A DNA stretch of 64,000 nt from Buchnera aphidicola (Aphis gossypii) (lineage in GTDB: Bacteria; Pseudomonadota; Gammaproteobacteria; Enterobacterales; Enterobacteriaceae). Made by a program: the position numbers and the translations under genes. The DNA is taken from NCBI RefSeq assembly GCF_013394915.1, contig NZ_CP056771.1, positions 496,001 to 560,000 on the forward strand. The letters are read 5' to 3'. Shown one piece after another: positions 27,557-39,347 of this stretch (its first letter is position 1; each line of letters opens with the position of its first letter). The notes beneath the pieces are model-generated. The model worked only from the letters and a program-made list of their open reading frames with translations. It was not told where the DNA came from and did no database searches.

Positions 27557-28402
27557 ATGGATGAGCTTAACGTAGTAAGCGATATCAACCATGCAGGTAA
27601 TTGGTTAATACGAAATCAAGAGCTATTATTTGGATACATAATTAATTTAACATCATCTATTGTTATTTTAATTTCTGGTATGTTTGTAGCAAAAATAATA
27701 TCAAATGGAGTTAATAAAATTTTAATTACCCGAAATATTGATGCTACTATTGCAGGTTTTCTTTCTGCATTAATGAGATATATTATTATTACATTTACAT
27801 TGATCGCTGCATTAGGGAGAATAGGTGTTCAAACAACTTCTGTTATTGCTATATTAGGCGCTGCTGGCATGGCTATCGGATTAGCATTACAAGGTTCGCT
27901 TTCGAATTTTGCAGCAGGAGTTCTATTAGTTACACTAAGACCTTTGAAGACAGGAGAATATGTAAATTTAGGAAATGTATCAGGAACGGTTTTAAATATT
28001 CATATTTTTTATACAACATTACGCACTTTAGATGGAAAAATTGTAGTTGTTCCAAATAATAAAATTATTTCTGGAAATATTATCAATTATTCAAGAGAAC
28101 CTGCTCGAAGAAATGAGTTCTCTATTAGCGTTGCATACAATACAGATATTGATTTAGTTGTCAAAGTATTGAGAAAAGTTATAGAAAATGAAGATAGAGT
28201 GATAAAAGATAGGGATATTATAATTGGTTTAAGTGAGTTAGCACCGTCTTCTTTAAATTTTATTATACGATGCTGGAGTAATACAGATGAATTAAATTCT
28301 GTATATTGGGATTTAATGGCTGCATTTAAAAAAGCACTAGATAAAAATAACATTAATATTCCTTACCCACAAATAGATGTTCATCTTTATAAAAAAAAAT
28401 AA
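27557..28402 (+). CDS. mscS: Small-conductance mechanosensitive channel MscS
   Basis: MscS opens under membrane tension to release solutes. From the ATG at 27557 it is 281 aa (E. coli 286). Three membrane segments occupy about residues 25-125; the pore helix TM3 keeps the glycine/alanine pattern (LGAAGMAIGLALQGSLSNFA), followed by the beta domain (RPLKTGEYVNLG) and alpha/beta vestibule. A GTG six bases upstream is in frame, but the E. coli N-terminus (MEDLNVV) matches MDELNVV and AGAGGTG is well spaced for the ATG. Confidence 0.96.
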   Translation: MDELNVVSDINHAGNWLIRNQELLFGYIINLTSSIVILISGMFVAKIISNGVNKILITRNIDATIAGFLSALMRYIIITFTLIAALGRIGVQTTSVIAILGAAGMAIGLALQGSLSNFAAGVLLVTLRPLKTGEYVNLGNVSGTVLNIHIFYTTLRTLDGKIVVVPNNKIISGNIINYSREPARRNEFSISVAYNTDIDLVVKVLRKVIENEDRVIKDRDIIIGLSELAPSSLNFIIRCWSNTDELNSVYWDLMAAFKKALDKNNINIPYPQIDVHLYKKK

Positions 28403-28463
28403 AAAATTTAATTTTTTAATATTTTATTTTTTATAATTTTTTTTAGGAACAAAAGGTTTTTTT

Positions 28464-31400
28464 ATGTTTTTTTTATATAAATTTAATCAATTAAATACAT
28501 TATTTTTAAAAATATGTAAAGTTATTCAAAAAAATCCAATACCATATATCTTTGAAAAAGAAATTATTATTCATGATAACGAAGTGCTGTTTGAATACCT
28601 TAATATGTTCACAGCCAATTATACAGGTATTTCATCAGATTTTAAACTAATACATCCAAAAGTTTTTATTTTCAAGATATTTAAAAAAATTATGCCTGAA
28701 AATGAGGTAAAAAATATTTTAAAAAAAACAACTAATATTTGGAAAATAATGAAAATTATTGAAGAAAATAATTTTTTTGAATTTATTAAAAAAAATGATA
28801 ACACAATCAAAAAGTTTCAATTTTCATCTTTCATACAAGATCTATTCCAAAATTATATTTTATATAGACCCCAATGGATTCAAGAATGGGAAAAAAAAGA
28901 AAAAATAGCATCAAAAATTAATTCAAAAAAATCATGGCAAGAAAAATTATGGAACGAAATTAGAAACGATAATAAAAAGTTTAATCAATCTATTGATAAC
29001 TTTGCAAACCTATTTTATAAATTTAAAAGTTTGATTCAAAAAAAAAAAAAAAAAAAATAACACTTCCAAAACGCATTTTTATTATTTGGTCATTCTCTAT
29101 CAATCCATCATACATAAAAGTTTTTCATGAAATAAGTATATATACTGATGTATATTTTTTATATTTGACAGCTTATAAAAACAATATAATAAACTATGAA
29201 GTTGATTTACACAAAAAATCATGTAATACAGAAACGAAAAATTGTTTTTATAATACATTGGAAGTATTGTGGGGTAAATATGAAAATATTTATTTACTTT
29301 TCATAAAAAATTTAAAAAATATTAAAGTTAATAGTTATTTTAAAAAATATTATGTAAATAATTTATTAAATAATATTAAAAACAACATTTTAAATTTCAC
29401 AACAAACAAAAAAACATTAAAACAAACTTTAGATCCCAAAGATAATTCGATTTCTATAAATACTTGCTATAATAAACAACATGAAATTGAAGTTTTATAT
29501 GCAATCTTAATAAAAATACTCAATAAAAATCCGAGTATAAAACCTCATGATATTGTTGTTACTTCATTTTCTTTAGAAAACTATAAAAAAAATATTAATT
29601 CTGTATTTAAATCACAATATCAAAAAGATAAAATATCTTTTTATATTCATAAAAAAAATTGTAAAAATAAACAAAAAATATTTTATCTATTTAATACAAT
29701 ATTAAATTTATCTCACATTCGCTTTAATAATAAAGAAGTATTAGAATTACTAGACATTCCTATTATATCAAAAAATTTTAATATTTCAGAAGAAGAAATA
29801 AAAATTTTACATAACTGGGTTGAAGTCACAAATATCAGATGGGGGATAGACAAAAAACACACAAATGATTTATTTTTTTTAGATATTGATCAAAATACTT
29901 GGTTTTATGGTATTGAAAAATTATTGATAAGTTATGCTATAAATGAAAAAGACAAAATGTGGAACAATATTCATTCAATTGTTTCTATTGATTTTGCTAA
30001 ATCAGAATTGATAGGAAAATTATCTTATTTAATTAACACGTTAAACAAATGGCGTATAAAGCTATCTAAATCAAAAAAAATTAAATGTTGGCGTTCATTA
30101 TTTCAATCTTTTATAAATGATTTTTTTTATGAAAACATAGAGTTAGATCAAACACTCACAGAAATTAACAAAAAATGGAAAAATATGATTGATAAAATTA
30201 TATTGTCTGGGTATCAAAAAAAAATATTCATTAATGTTTTAAAAAAAAATTTTTTTCATATTATGCAATCTACAAATAATAAAAAATTTCAATTAGGATC
30301 TATAAATTTTTGTCATCCCTCTGTAATATGTTATATACCATTTAAAGTAATATATATTATAGGATTAGGTTCTAAAGAACTACCAAAACCACCAAACTTA
30401 GATCATATTAATCTTTTAAAAAAATATCCATTGGTTACTGATATTGATCATAAAAATACATTATATCATTTATTTTTAAAAAATTTTTTAGCTGCTGAGA
30501 AATATTTTTATATGAGTTATATTGGCTATTCATTAAACAATGAAACTAAAATATATCCATCAATATTAGTTGAGCAACTTGTAAATTATATAATATTAAA
30601 TTTTTGTTTCAAAGGAGATGAAAAATTAAAAACAGAAGACAACACAAGGAAAATATTAGACTTTCTCTATAAAAAACATAAAAAAACACATATCTATAAT
30701 TTAATAAATGTGAAAAAAATAAAAAATGTAAAACAAAATAAAATTCAAAATATTTATCAAACATTCTTTAAAGATACAATTAAATTAGAAAATTTTAAAA
30801 AAAACAATGATTTAATTGATTTAAAAAATTTAATATCTTTTTGGAGACATCCAATACGATATTTTTTTAATTATACGTTAAGCACGAACTTTTCTAAAAA
30901 AAAGATATTATCAATCACTGAACCTTTTACAATAAATCAATTAGAAAATTTCAAAATAAATAATCTTCTATTGGACGATATGGTAAATAAAAAAGATATA
31001 ATAAATACATTAAAAAAAATAGAATTATCTGGAATACTACCATATAAAAATTTTGGAAAAATAACTTTAGAAAAAAAATGTCAAGAACTTAAAGAAATAG
31101 TAAAAATAATTAATCAGTATAGAACTTTTCCTCAAAAAAAAGAATTTTTTTTTCAAATAAAAAAATATTATATTAAAGGAACATTAAAGGAAATACAAGA
31201 CACAGGTTTGCTGCGATGGAAAGGAAGTACAATTAATTATCCTGATCGAATATCATTATGGTTAGAACATTTAGTTTACTGTATTTTAGGGGGTGTTGGA
31301 GAAAGCAAAATTATAGGATGTGATAAAAAAATATTTTCATTTCGATCTCTATCATATAAAGAAGCGCATCATTATCTTTCAATGTATATCATAGGATATA

Positions 31401-31699
31401 TGAAAGGTATTAATACTCCATTATTATTAACAAAATCAGGTTCAGATTGGCTTGATAAGGTATATGACGTAAAAAATCATTGTATTTGTAAAAATCATCA
31501 TATTAAAAAAGAAGGATATAAAAAATTATATAAAAGATGGATAGGCAGTTCTTATATTAAAGGAGAAAAAGAAGATATTTATATACAAAAAATTACCTCA
31601 AAATTAGATGTAAAAAAAATTTGTCATATCTCTAAAAAATGGTTAATCCCCTTATTAAAATACAAAAAAAACAATGAAAAAAAAATTAGACGCTTTTAA
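28464..31699 (+). CDS. recC: Exodeoxyribonuclease V gamma subunit, frameshifted at A20
   Basis: RecC holds the RecBCD machine together and recognises Chi. The first 191 codons read in one frame to a 20-A run (29038-29057), where that frame ends in lysines and TAA. The protein resumes one frame back with ITLPKRIFII and FLYLTAYKNNI, matching the E. coli LPDRVFI...LLFTNPC segment, and continues to the end. With A21 or A18 the product is about 1078 aa (E. coli 1122). A simple reading shows two pieces (28464-29060 and 29165-31699). Because both sides are conserved and recB/recD are intact, RecC is probably made from slipped transcripts. Its end overlaps recB by 26 nt. Confidence 0.9.
29038..29057 (+). 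repeat. A20 tract at the recC frame change
   Basis: Twenty uninterrupted A, the longest homopolymer noticed in the window, lying inside recC. A count divisible by three here would keep a single recC frame; 20 does not. Confidence 0.92.
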
Positions 31700-34600
31700 T
31701 ATACCTTTAAATGGTATTAATTTGATTGAAGCTTCTGCAGGAACTGGTAAAACTACTGCAATAGTTATTATGTATTTACGATTATTACTTGGAATAGAAG
31801 ATAAAAAAAAAATTAAACCATTGTTAATAAAAGAAATATTAATAGTTACTTTTACTAATTCTGCAAAAGATGAAATACATAAAAGAATTAAAAAAAATAT
31901 CGAAAAATTACATTTATGCTGTATTAATAATAATACTAGTAATTTAATTTTAAAACCATTTTTAAAAAAAATAAAAAACTTAAAAGAAGCTGTATATATT
32001 TTAGATCGAGCTAAACGTGATATAAATAATGTAGCTATTTACACTATACATGGATTTTGTAAGGATATTTTGCAATTAAATTTTTTCAATATAAATGAAG
32101 AAATAATTGAAAATGAAACATCATTGCATTTACAAGCTACAGAAGACTTTTGGAGAACTCATTTCTATGGATTACCAAAAGATATAATTAAAATAATTTT
32201 ACAAGATTACAAAAATCCAAAGTCTCTTTTATCTGAATTACAGCCAATATTTAATTTCAACAAAGTGTATTTCAAAAAAAAAATTAATAAAAATCAAAAT
32301 TTTATTACCTGTCATGCAGAAAATATTGAAATTATAAATATTTTTAAAAAAAAGTGGTTATATTACAATCTAAGTATTATAGATATTATTAAAAAATTAA
32401 AAATTAATAAAAAAATATATAATATATCTAATATAACTAGATGGCAAAAAAGTATTACAAAATGGGCACAATCAAAGACTGAAAATTACCAAAGACCAAT
32501 TACATTAAAATATTTTTCACAAGAAACAATCAAAAAAAACATAAAAAATAATCAAATTCTATGTCATACATTCTTCAAAGATATTGAAGAGATAATACAA
32601 AAAAAAATTTCTTTAAAAGATATTATTTTATTTAAAGGTATAAAAACAATAACTAGACTCTTAAAAAAAGAAAAAAAGAAAAAATGTTTATTAGGATTTA
32701 ATGATTTATTAGATAATTTTTTAAAATATATTAAAGAAAACAAAAAGTTAAAAAAATTAATTATTAAAAAATATCCTGTAGCATTTATTGATGAATTTCA
32801 AGATACGAATATTCAGCAGTACCAAATTTTTAATATTTTATATAATATAAAAAACGAAAAAATAGCTTTATTTCTTATAGGAGATCCAAAACAATCAATA
32901 TATAGTTTTAGAGGAGCAGATATTTTTTCTTATTTAAATGCCAAATCTAAAATTAAAAAACATTATTACCTTGATACTAATTGGAGATCTTCAATAAATA
33001 TCTGTCAAGGTATAAATGATTTATTTTCACGAAATAATAATTCATTTTTTTATAAAGACATTCCATTCATAAAAATTTTTCCATCATTGCATAATAAAAA
33101 TATAAAATTTCAAATACGAGGAAAAATTCAAAAAGCTATTAGCTTTTTCTTTAAAAAAAAAGAAAAGATACATGTTGAAGATTATAAAGAATGGGTTGCA
33201 AAACAATGTGCAAATGAAATTTGTTATTGGTTGATTTATGCCCGTAAGGGTGAAGCAATATTAATTAATAAAAATCAACAAAAAATTTTGAAAGAAAGCG
33301 ATATTGTTGTATTAGTAAAGGATAAAAATGAAGCGGATATTATTAAAGATGCATTAGAAAAAGTTAATATTAAATCTATTTATTCTTCTTCTAATAAAAG
33401 TATATTTCAAACTAGCGATGCTTATGAATTACTTTTAATACTTCAAACTATTTTACAACCAACTCAAATAGAAATGTTAAAACAATCTATTTTTACACAT
33501 ATTTTTTATAAAATTTTGCTAGAAGGAAAAAAACAAAAAAATACAGAAAAATTATATTTTATAATGAATAAATTAAATAAATATCGTACAATATGGAAAA
33601 ATATAGGAATTTTTTATGCTATTAAAACTATAATCTTAGATTATCAAAAATACTCTAATAATTTAGATAAATATAAACATTATCAAAAAAATATAAATTT
33701 TTTACATATAGCAGAATTATTAGAAGAACAATCAGAATATCTGTATAAAGAGTCGTCTTTACTAAGATGGTTTGAAAAAAAAATATCAGAAAAAAAAAAT
33801 ATATTAGAAAACGAGCACATTCGATACTTTAACCAATCTAAATTAATAAAAATTGTTACAATACATAAGTCCAAAGGATTAGAATATCCTATAGTTTGGA
33901 TTCCTTTCGCAATAACTTATAAAAAATCGAAATTATACTTATATCATGATAAAAAAAATTTAAAAATGTTTTTTGATTTAGATCAAAACAAAGAAACTGA
34001 AAATATAACAGAAGAAGAACGATTATCAGAAGACTTACGTTTGTTATATGTTGCTATGACAAGAACTATTTATCATTGTAGTTTAGGAATAGGAGATATT
34101 ATTAACAAAAAAAATCAAAAAAAAAACAATAATCATAAAAGCGCTTTAGGATATATCATACAACGTGGAAAATATATGGATTATGATAATTTAATCAAAG
34201 AAATTTATTCATTAAGTATGAAATCATATTTTTCAGTTAGTTTTGATACAATGAACGTTAAACTTCCTGATGAAAAAAAAGAGGTTTATTTACTATCTTC
34301 ACCAAAATGTTTAATAAAAAAAATAGAAAATTGCTTTAAAATTACTAGTTTTACAAAGTTAAAAAAAGAAAATATTTCTATTAAAAAAAGCCAAGAAAAT
34401 CAAAATACAAACTATATTTTTAATCAGATAAAAATTAATCAAGAAAAAATAACGTTTGAAAATTTTCCAAGAGGGGAGAAAACAGGTAGTCTTATACATT
34501 ATATATTGAGTAAAATTAATTTTTCAGAAAAATTAAACATAGATTTTTTTTATAAATCTTTAAAAAAATATAAATTCTCTGAAAAATGGGCTTCAATATT

Positions 34601-35162
34601 AATGTCTTGGATAAACAATATTATTAATATACAATTAAAAAATATCAATTTTAATTTATCTATGTTAAAAAAACACCAACACATAAAAGAGATGCAATTT
34701 TTTTTACCTATACAAAAAATATTACATAGCAATAATTTTAACAGGGTAATCCAATCTTATGATTCAATTTCTTCTTTTGCTCCAAAAATTTATTTCAATC
34801 CAGTGACTGGAATTTTAAAAGGTTCTATTGATTTAGTATTTTTTTGGAAAGAAAGATATTACATAATAGATTATAAATCTAATTATTTAGGAGATAATAA
34901 AAATTCATATTCTTTAGAAAATATAAAAAAAGAAATAATTAAGAATCGATATGATTTACAATATCAAATATATACAGTTGCATTACATCAATATTTAAAG
35001 AAAAAAGTAAAAAAATATAAATATGAAAATAATTTTGGTGGAATATTTTATATTTTTTTGAGAGGAATAAACAAAGTAAAGAAAAATAATAGTATTTTTT
35101 ATGTTATACCAGATTATTTGTTAATTAAAAAATTAATTGATTTATTTTTCGTCAAAAATTAA
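31674..35162 (+). CDS. recB: Exodeoxyribonuclease V beta subunit (helicase-nuclease)
   Basis: RecB is the 3'-5' helicase and the only nuclease of RecBCD. It is 1162 aa (E. coli 1180). Walker A is EASAGTGKTTAIV (about residues 18-30), the DEAD-type Walker B is AFIDEFQDTN, motif III GDPKQSIYSFRGAD, motif V/VI TIHKSKGLEYP and LLYVAMTR. The C-terminal nuclease motif is complete: GSIDLVFFW followed by YYIIDYKSNYLG. The pre-Walker N-terminus is shorter than in E. coli. The overlap with recC suggests translational coupling; ptrA, which lies between recC and recB in E. coli, is absent. Confidence 0.97.
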   Translation: MKKKLDAFNIPLNGINLIEASAGTGKTTAIVIMYLRLLLGIEDKKKIKPLLIKEILIVTFTNSAKDEIHKRIKKNIEKLHLCCINNNTSNLILKPFLKKIKNLKEAVYILDRAKRDINNVAIYTIHGFCKDILQLNFFNINEEIIENETSLHLQATEDFWRTHFYGLPKDIIKIILQDYKNPKSLLSELQPIFNFNKVYFKKKINKNQNFITCHAENIEIINIFKKKWLYYNLSIIDIIKKLKINKKIYNISNITRWQKSITKWAQSKTENYQRPITLKYFSQETIKKNIKNNQILCHTFFKDIEEIIQKKISLKDIILFKGIKTITRLLKKEKKKKCLLGFNDLLDNFLKYIKENKKLKKLIIKKYPVAFIDEFQDTNIQQYQIFNILYNIKNEKIALFLIGDPKQSIYSFRGADIFSYLNAKSKIKKHYYLDTNWRSSINICQGINDLFSRNNNSFFYKDIPFIKIFPSLHNKNIKFQIRGKIQKAISFFFKKKEKIHVEDYKEWVAKQCANEICYWLIYARKGEAILINKNQQKILKESDIVVLVKDKNEADIIKDALEKVNIKSIYSSSNKSIFQTSDAYELLLILQTILQPTQIEMLKQSIFTHIFYKILLEGKKQKNTEKLYFIMNKLNKYRTIWKNIGIFYAIKTIILDYQKYSNNLDKYKHYQKNINFLHIAELLEEQSEYLYKESSLLRWFEKKISEKKNILENEHIRYFNQSKLIKIVTIHKSKGLEYPIVWIPFAITYKKSKLYLYHDKKNLKMFFDLDQNKETENITEEERLSEDLRLLYVAMTRTIYHCSLGIGDIINKKNQKKNNNHKSALGYIIQRGKYMDYDNLIKEIYSLSMKSYFSVSFDTMNVKLPDEKKEVYLLSSPKCLIKKIENCFKITSFTKLKKENISIKKSQENQNTNYIFNQIKINQEKITFENFPRGEKTGSLIHYILSKINFSEKLNIDFFYKSLKKYKFSEKWASILMSWINNIINIQLKNINFNLSMLKKHQHIKEMQFFLPIQKILHSNNFNRVIQSYDSISSFAPKIYFNPVTGILKGSIDLVFFWKERYYIIDYKSNYLGDNKNSYSLENIKKEIIKNRYDLQYQIYTVALHQYLKKKVKKYKYENNFGGIFYIFLRGINKVKKNNSIFYVIPDYLLIKKLIDLFFVKN

Positions 35163-35176
35163 ACAATATTATTTAA

Positions 35177-36991
35177 ATGAAAAAATTATTAAAAAATTTA
35201 GCAAAAAAAAAAATTATACGCACAATTGATTTTATTTTTTCACAATTCATATCTAAAAAAAATAATATCATTATGCTTATAGCAGCATGTGTTAGTTTTG
35301 AGAGCAATAATGGTTATCTTTTTTTACCAATTGAGTATTTTAAAAAAAATCATTTTTTTTCTATTCAAAATAAAAAAATTATTGAAAAAATATTTTTTAT
35401 TTTAAATATAAAAAAAGTAAACTGGTCATTAGAATTATCGCAGCATCATGCTTTTAGTAACGGAAAAATTACAACCCCTTTAATATTTATTAAAAACAAA
35501 ATTTATCTTTATAAAATATGGAAATCTGAAAAAAATATTTTAAAATTTTTATATAAAGAAAATATAGATAATCAATACAATTTAAATAATTTTAAATTTT
35601 TAAGAGAATTATTTCCTGAAAAAGTATATAATGCTCAAAAAGTAGCTGTAACATTAAGTTTAATACATCCAGTAACTTTTATTTTAGGAGGACCAGGTAC
35701 TGGAAAAACCACTACAATAATAAAAATTATTATTGCATTGATAAAATGTTCGAAAAAAAACATTATAATACAATTATCAGCTCCAACAGGAAAAGCTACA
35801 TCTCGATTAATTGAAATATTAAACAATAGTAAAATATTAAATTTATATTTATCTAAAGAAGAAAAAAAACAGTTTTTATTAAACCCCATTACTGTTCATA
35901 AATTGTTGGGAATATCAAAAATATCTAACAAAACTTTTTTCAATGAAAAAAATCCTTTAAACATAGATGTTTTAATTATTGATGAAGCTTCTATGATAGA
36001 TGTGTTAATGATGAACAACATTTTTTCTTCTATTAAAAAAAATACTAAGGTTATTTTTATTGGAGATCAAAATCAATTATCACCAGTAGGAACAGGTTCT
36101 ATCTTAAAAAAAATTTATAGTTATGTACATGATGGCTATAGTTTAAAAAATATATCTATTTTAAAAAAAATTAAACAATACAAAAATTTATATTACAAAG
36201 AAAACAAAAATGATACTTCTTTAATCAGTGATAAAATATGCATTTTAAGAAAAAATTATAGATTCAAAAAAAATCCAGAAATTTATATGTTAGCAAATGG
36301 AATCAATCAAAACAAAAAAGAAATTTGTATTAAACTATTTAATAATTTAATAAAAAATGTTTTTTTTCATGAAATTAATTGTATTAATCAATACAAAGAA
36401 ATGATAGAAAAAATTATTTCTTTTCATCAAAAGTATTGGGATGGAATAAATAAAAAAAACAAAATAAAAGAAGCTATAAAAACATTTCAAAAATATCAGA
36501 TATTATGTGTTGTAAAAGATAGTATATATGGAACAAATAGCATAAATGAAATTTTAGAAAAAACAATGTATGAAAAAAAAATTATTAAAAAACATTTTTA
36601 TATAAATAATGAAATATGGTATATAGGAAAACCTATTATTATAACAAAAAATAACAAATATTTAAATTTATCTAATGGTGAGATAGGAATTACTAATTTA
36701 GATTATCAAAATAAATTACAAGTATGCTTTTTAAAGAATAATGATAGTATTCAATATGTTCCAGCTGATTTATTAGAACATTATGAAACTGCTTGGTGCA
36801 TTACTGTTCATAAATCCCAAGGTTCTGAATTTAATCATATAACACTTATACTTCCAGATAGACAATTAGAAATACTAAGCAAAGAGATTTTATATACAGC
36901 AATTACAAGATCTAGAGAAAAATTAAATATTTTTTCAAATAAAAAAATATTTACTACAACAATAGAAAAAGAAAAATTTTCAATATATTAA
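35177..36991 (+). CDS. recD: Exodeoxyribonuclease V alpha subunit (5'-3' helicase)
   Basis: RecD is the faster 5'-3' motor of RecBCD. It is 604 aa (E. coli 608). The superfamily 1B motifs are visible: [12 protein letters not shown] (about residue 170), [32 protein letters not shown], and near the C-terminus [10 protein letters not shown] and [12 protein letters not shown]. It follows recB by 14 nt. Its stop overlaps the argA stop on the other strand by 4 nt. Confidence 0.97.
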   Translation: MKKLLKNLAKKKIIRTIDFIFSQFISKKNNIIMLIAACVSFESNNGYLFLPIEYFKKNHFFSIQNKKIIEKIFFILNIKKVNWSLELSQHHAFSNGKITTPLIFIKNKIYLYKIWKSEKNILKFLYKENIDNQYNLNNFKFLRELFPEKVYNAQKVAVTLSLIHPVTFILGGPGTGKTTTIIKIIIALIKCSKKNIIIQLSAPTGKATSRLIEILNNSKILNLYLSKEEKKQFLLNPITVHKLLGISKISNKTFFNEKNPLNIDVLIIDEASMIDVLMMNNIFSSIKKNTKVIFIGDQNQLSPVGTGSILKKIYSYVHDGYSLKNISILKKIKQYKNLYYKENKNDTSLISDKICILRKNYRFKKNPEIYMLANGINQNKKEICIKLFNNLIKNVFFHEINCINQYKEMIEKIISFHQKYWDGINKKNKIKEAIKTFQKYQILCVVKDSIYGTNSINEILEKTMYEKKIIKKHFYINNEIWYIGKPIIITKNNKYLNLSNGEIGITNLDYQNKLQVCFLKNNDSIQYVPADLLEHYETAWCITVHKSQGSEFNHITLILPDRQLEILSKEILYTAITRSREKLNIFSNKKIFTTTIEKEKFSIY

Positions 36992-38316
36992 AATAAATCT
37001 ATCATCAAAATTTTAGAACAACGTTGATGATTATACATCTTTTTCCTACTTTCAGGAAGCATATCAACATTAACAATAATAAACCCTCTTTCCTGAAACC
37101 AATGAATACTATGCGTTGTTAATACAAATATTTTCTTTAGATTGATTTTTTTAGCATTTAATTTAATTGTTTTAAGCAACAAATCACCTCTAGAGGAGTT
37201 TCGATACTCAGGATGAACCGCCACACACGCCATTTCCCCTAAGCCTTCTTGAAAAAAAGGATATAACGCAGCGCACGCAATAGTTAGATTATCACGCTCA
37301 ATAATTGTAAACTTGTCTACTTCTATTTCTAATTGCTCTCTTGATCTACGAACTAAAATCCCCTGTTTTTCTAAAGGTCGAATTAGCTCTAAAATTCCTC
37401 TAATATCATGAATATTAGCTTGTCTAATTTTTTCGGCAGATTCCATAACCATCTGTGTTCCAATACCGTCACGAGAAAACAATTCCTGTAATAAAGCCCC
37501 ATCTTTATGGTAGCTAATTAAATGACTTCTATTCACACCATTCTTACAAGCTTTTATAGATCCTTTTAAAAAACGAACTGTTGAAGAAATATAATCTCCA
37601 TTTTTTTCCAATGTTTTAATTTTAATGTTTATATCATTGGGTAATAATTCTGAAATAGTTTTACCTTGATCATTAAGAACGCCTTGATTACTACAAAAAC
37701 CTATCATTTTCTCTGCTTTTAATTTAATACTAACTTGTGTAGCGATATCTTCAGAAGTCAAATTAAAACTTTCTCCTGTAATAGAAACAGCAACAGGTCC
37801 AATTAAAACTATAGCGCCATTTTTTAATTGACAATCAATAGCTTTTTTGTCAATTCTTCTAATGCGACCTGTATGAATATAATCTACACCTTCATCAACA
37901 CCTAAAGGTTGCGCAATAATAAAATTTCCACTTACAACATTAATATTTGCACCTTGTAAGGGAGTATTACTCAAGCCCATTGAAAGACGAGCAGTAATAT
38001 CAAGTTGCAATCTTCCTGCTGCTTGTTTAACTTGTTCTAAACATAATAAATTAGTAATACGTATATATTTATGATATTTTATTTTTATCTTTTTTTCATT
38101 TAAACTTGAATTAATTTGAGGGCATGCTCCATATACTACTATTAATTTAATACCTAGGCTATACAACAAGCCAATGTCATTAATAATACCAGAAAAATTT
38201 CCATATTTAATTGCTTCACCACTTAACATAATCACAAATGTTTTTCCGCGATGAGCGTTAATGTAAGGAACACTGTGGCGAAAACCCTGAACTAATTCAG
38301 TAGTACGCTCTTTCAT
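36988..38316 (-). CDS. argA: N-acetylglutamate synthase
   Basis: ArgA acetylates glutamate with acetyl-CoA, the first arginine step and the feedback point in E. coli. From the ATG at 38316 it is 442 aa (E. coli 443) and aligns throughout. The N-terminal amino-acid-kinase-like domain includes [10 protein letters not shown] and [15 protein letters not shown]; the C-terminal GNAT domain includes [17 protein letters not shown]. The frame stays open upstream to 38367, but AGAGGAT is ideally spaced for the ATG at 38316. No ARG-box-like operator was recognised upstream. It lies beside recD and the initiator tRNA, as in E. coli. Confidence 0.97.
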   Translation of the reverse strand: MKERTTELVQGFRHSVPYINAHRGKTFVIMLSGEAIKYGNFSGIINDIGLLYSLGIKLIVVYGACPQINSSLNEKKIKIKYHKYIRITNLLCLEQVKQAAGRLQLDITARLSMGLSNTPLQGANINVVSGNFIIAQPLGVDEGVDYIHTGRIRRIDKKAIDCQLKNGAIVLIGPVAVSITGESFNLTSEDIATQVSIKLKAEKMIGFCSNQGVLNDQGKTISELLPNDINIKIKTLEKNGDYISSTVRFLKGSIKACKNGVNRSHLISYHKDGALLQELFSRDGIGTQMVMESAEKIRQANIHDIRGILELIRPLEKQGILVRRSREQLEIEVDKFTIIERDNLTIACAALYPFFQEGLGEMACVAVHPEYRNSSRGDLLLKTIKLNAKKINLKKIFVLTTHSIHWFQERGFIIVNVDMLPESRKKMYNHQRCSKILMIDLF

Positions 38317-38530
38317 GATAATCCTCTTGCTTTTTAACTCGAACATATATATTATTTTTAAATACACTAAGATTTATGTTATTTAAAAAGAGAAAACTAA
38401 AATTATAGTAAAAATGAATTAAACGCATTTATAAATAAAATTTTTTAATTATTAAAAATAAAAATTTTATTATCTGAAATGATATAAAGTATTATAAATC
38501 TGGAAGATTTTTTAAAGATAGGCTTTATTT

Positions 38531-38607
<77 letters not shown>

Positions 38608-39347
38608 TTAGTAAATAAATAATACATCTTTAATAAAAAAAATGCAACCTTTTTTAAAAAATTTTTATGTTTTTAAATATATCCATATACTAAAAACGAA
38701 AAAAATCAAATTATATTTCTATAACTAATTGAAAATATATTCAAAATTCAAAAAATAAAAAATATTTTTTATATAGTGCTTATATTTTTAATTGTGTGTA
38801 ATACTTATAATTTAAATAAAAATCAATTTAATCAAACAATTAAAAATTTCACTAAAATACAAAAATAAATGTTAAAATAAATTGTTTTATCAATAAGATT
38901 TTATCATATAATTATAATAAGTAAAAAATTTTGTTTTAAAAATATTAAAAAATAATTAAAATAATAAATTTAAAATTAAAATATTAAACATAAAAAATTA
39001 TATAAGTATTTAAATTTTCAGATACTATAAGTTTTCAGACAAATTAGTAGAACGAAAAAATAATTGTATTTTGATATGTTAAAATTATGTGTTTTAAAAA
39101 AATTATATTCTATAAGAAAAATTAACATTCAATATTTAAAAATATATTCTAACTTATAGTGTAATTTTTACCAAAAAATCTTATTATTTAATTTTAAAAA
39201 CACTCAAATTTATTTCTATAATCATTAATTGAAAAAACGATTGATAGCTGAAAAGAATTAGAAAAAATTAAATATATTAAGAAAATTTTTATTTCTACTA
39301 TAAAACACTTAGATACTAAAAAATCTAAAAAATAACTGAACAAAAAA
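38608..39347. other. 740-nt A/T-rich spacer between tRNA-fMet and ribH
   Basis: Apart from the tRNA promoter at its left end, no gene, RNA or strong hairpin is seen. No conserved FMN-riboswitch core is present before ribH. Slightly less A/T-rich patches lie around 39020-39060. In other gamma-proteobacteria ribH has close upstream partners, so this is likely decayed DNA where a gene was lost. Confidence 0.5.
38619..38647 (-). promoter_or_regulatory. Likely sigma-70 promoter for tRNA-fMet
   Basis: On the minus strand TTGCAT (38647-38642) and TATTAT (38624-38619) are separated by exactly 17 nt, and the -10 ends 11 nt before the tRNA 5' end. The -10 is 5/6 and the -35 shares TTG with the consensus. 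Confidence 0.6.

Noticed and set aside
38950..39347. FMN riboswitch before the riboflavin genes
   Set aside because: None of the conserved GC-rich core segments is present.
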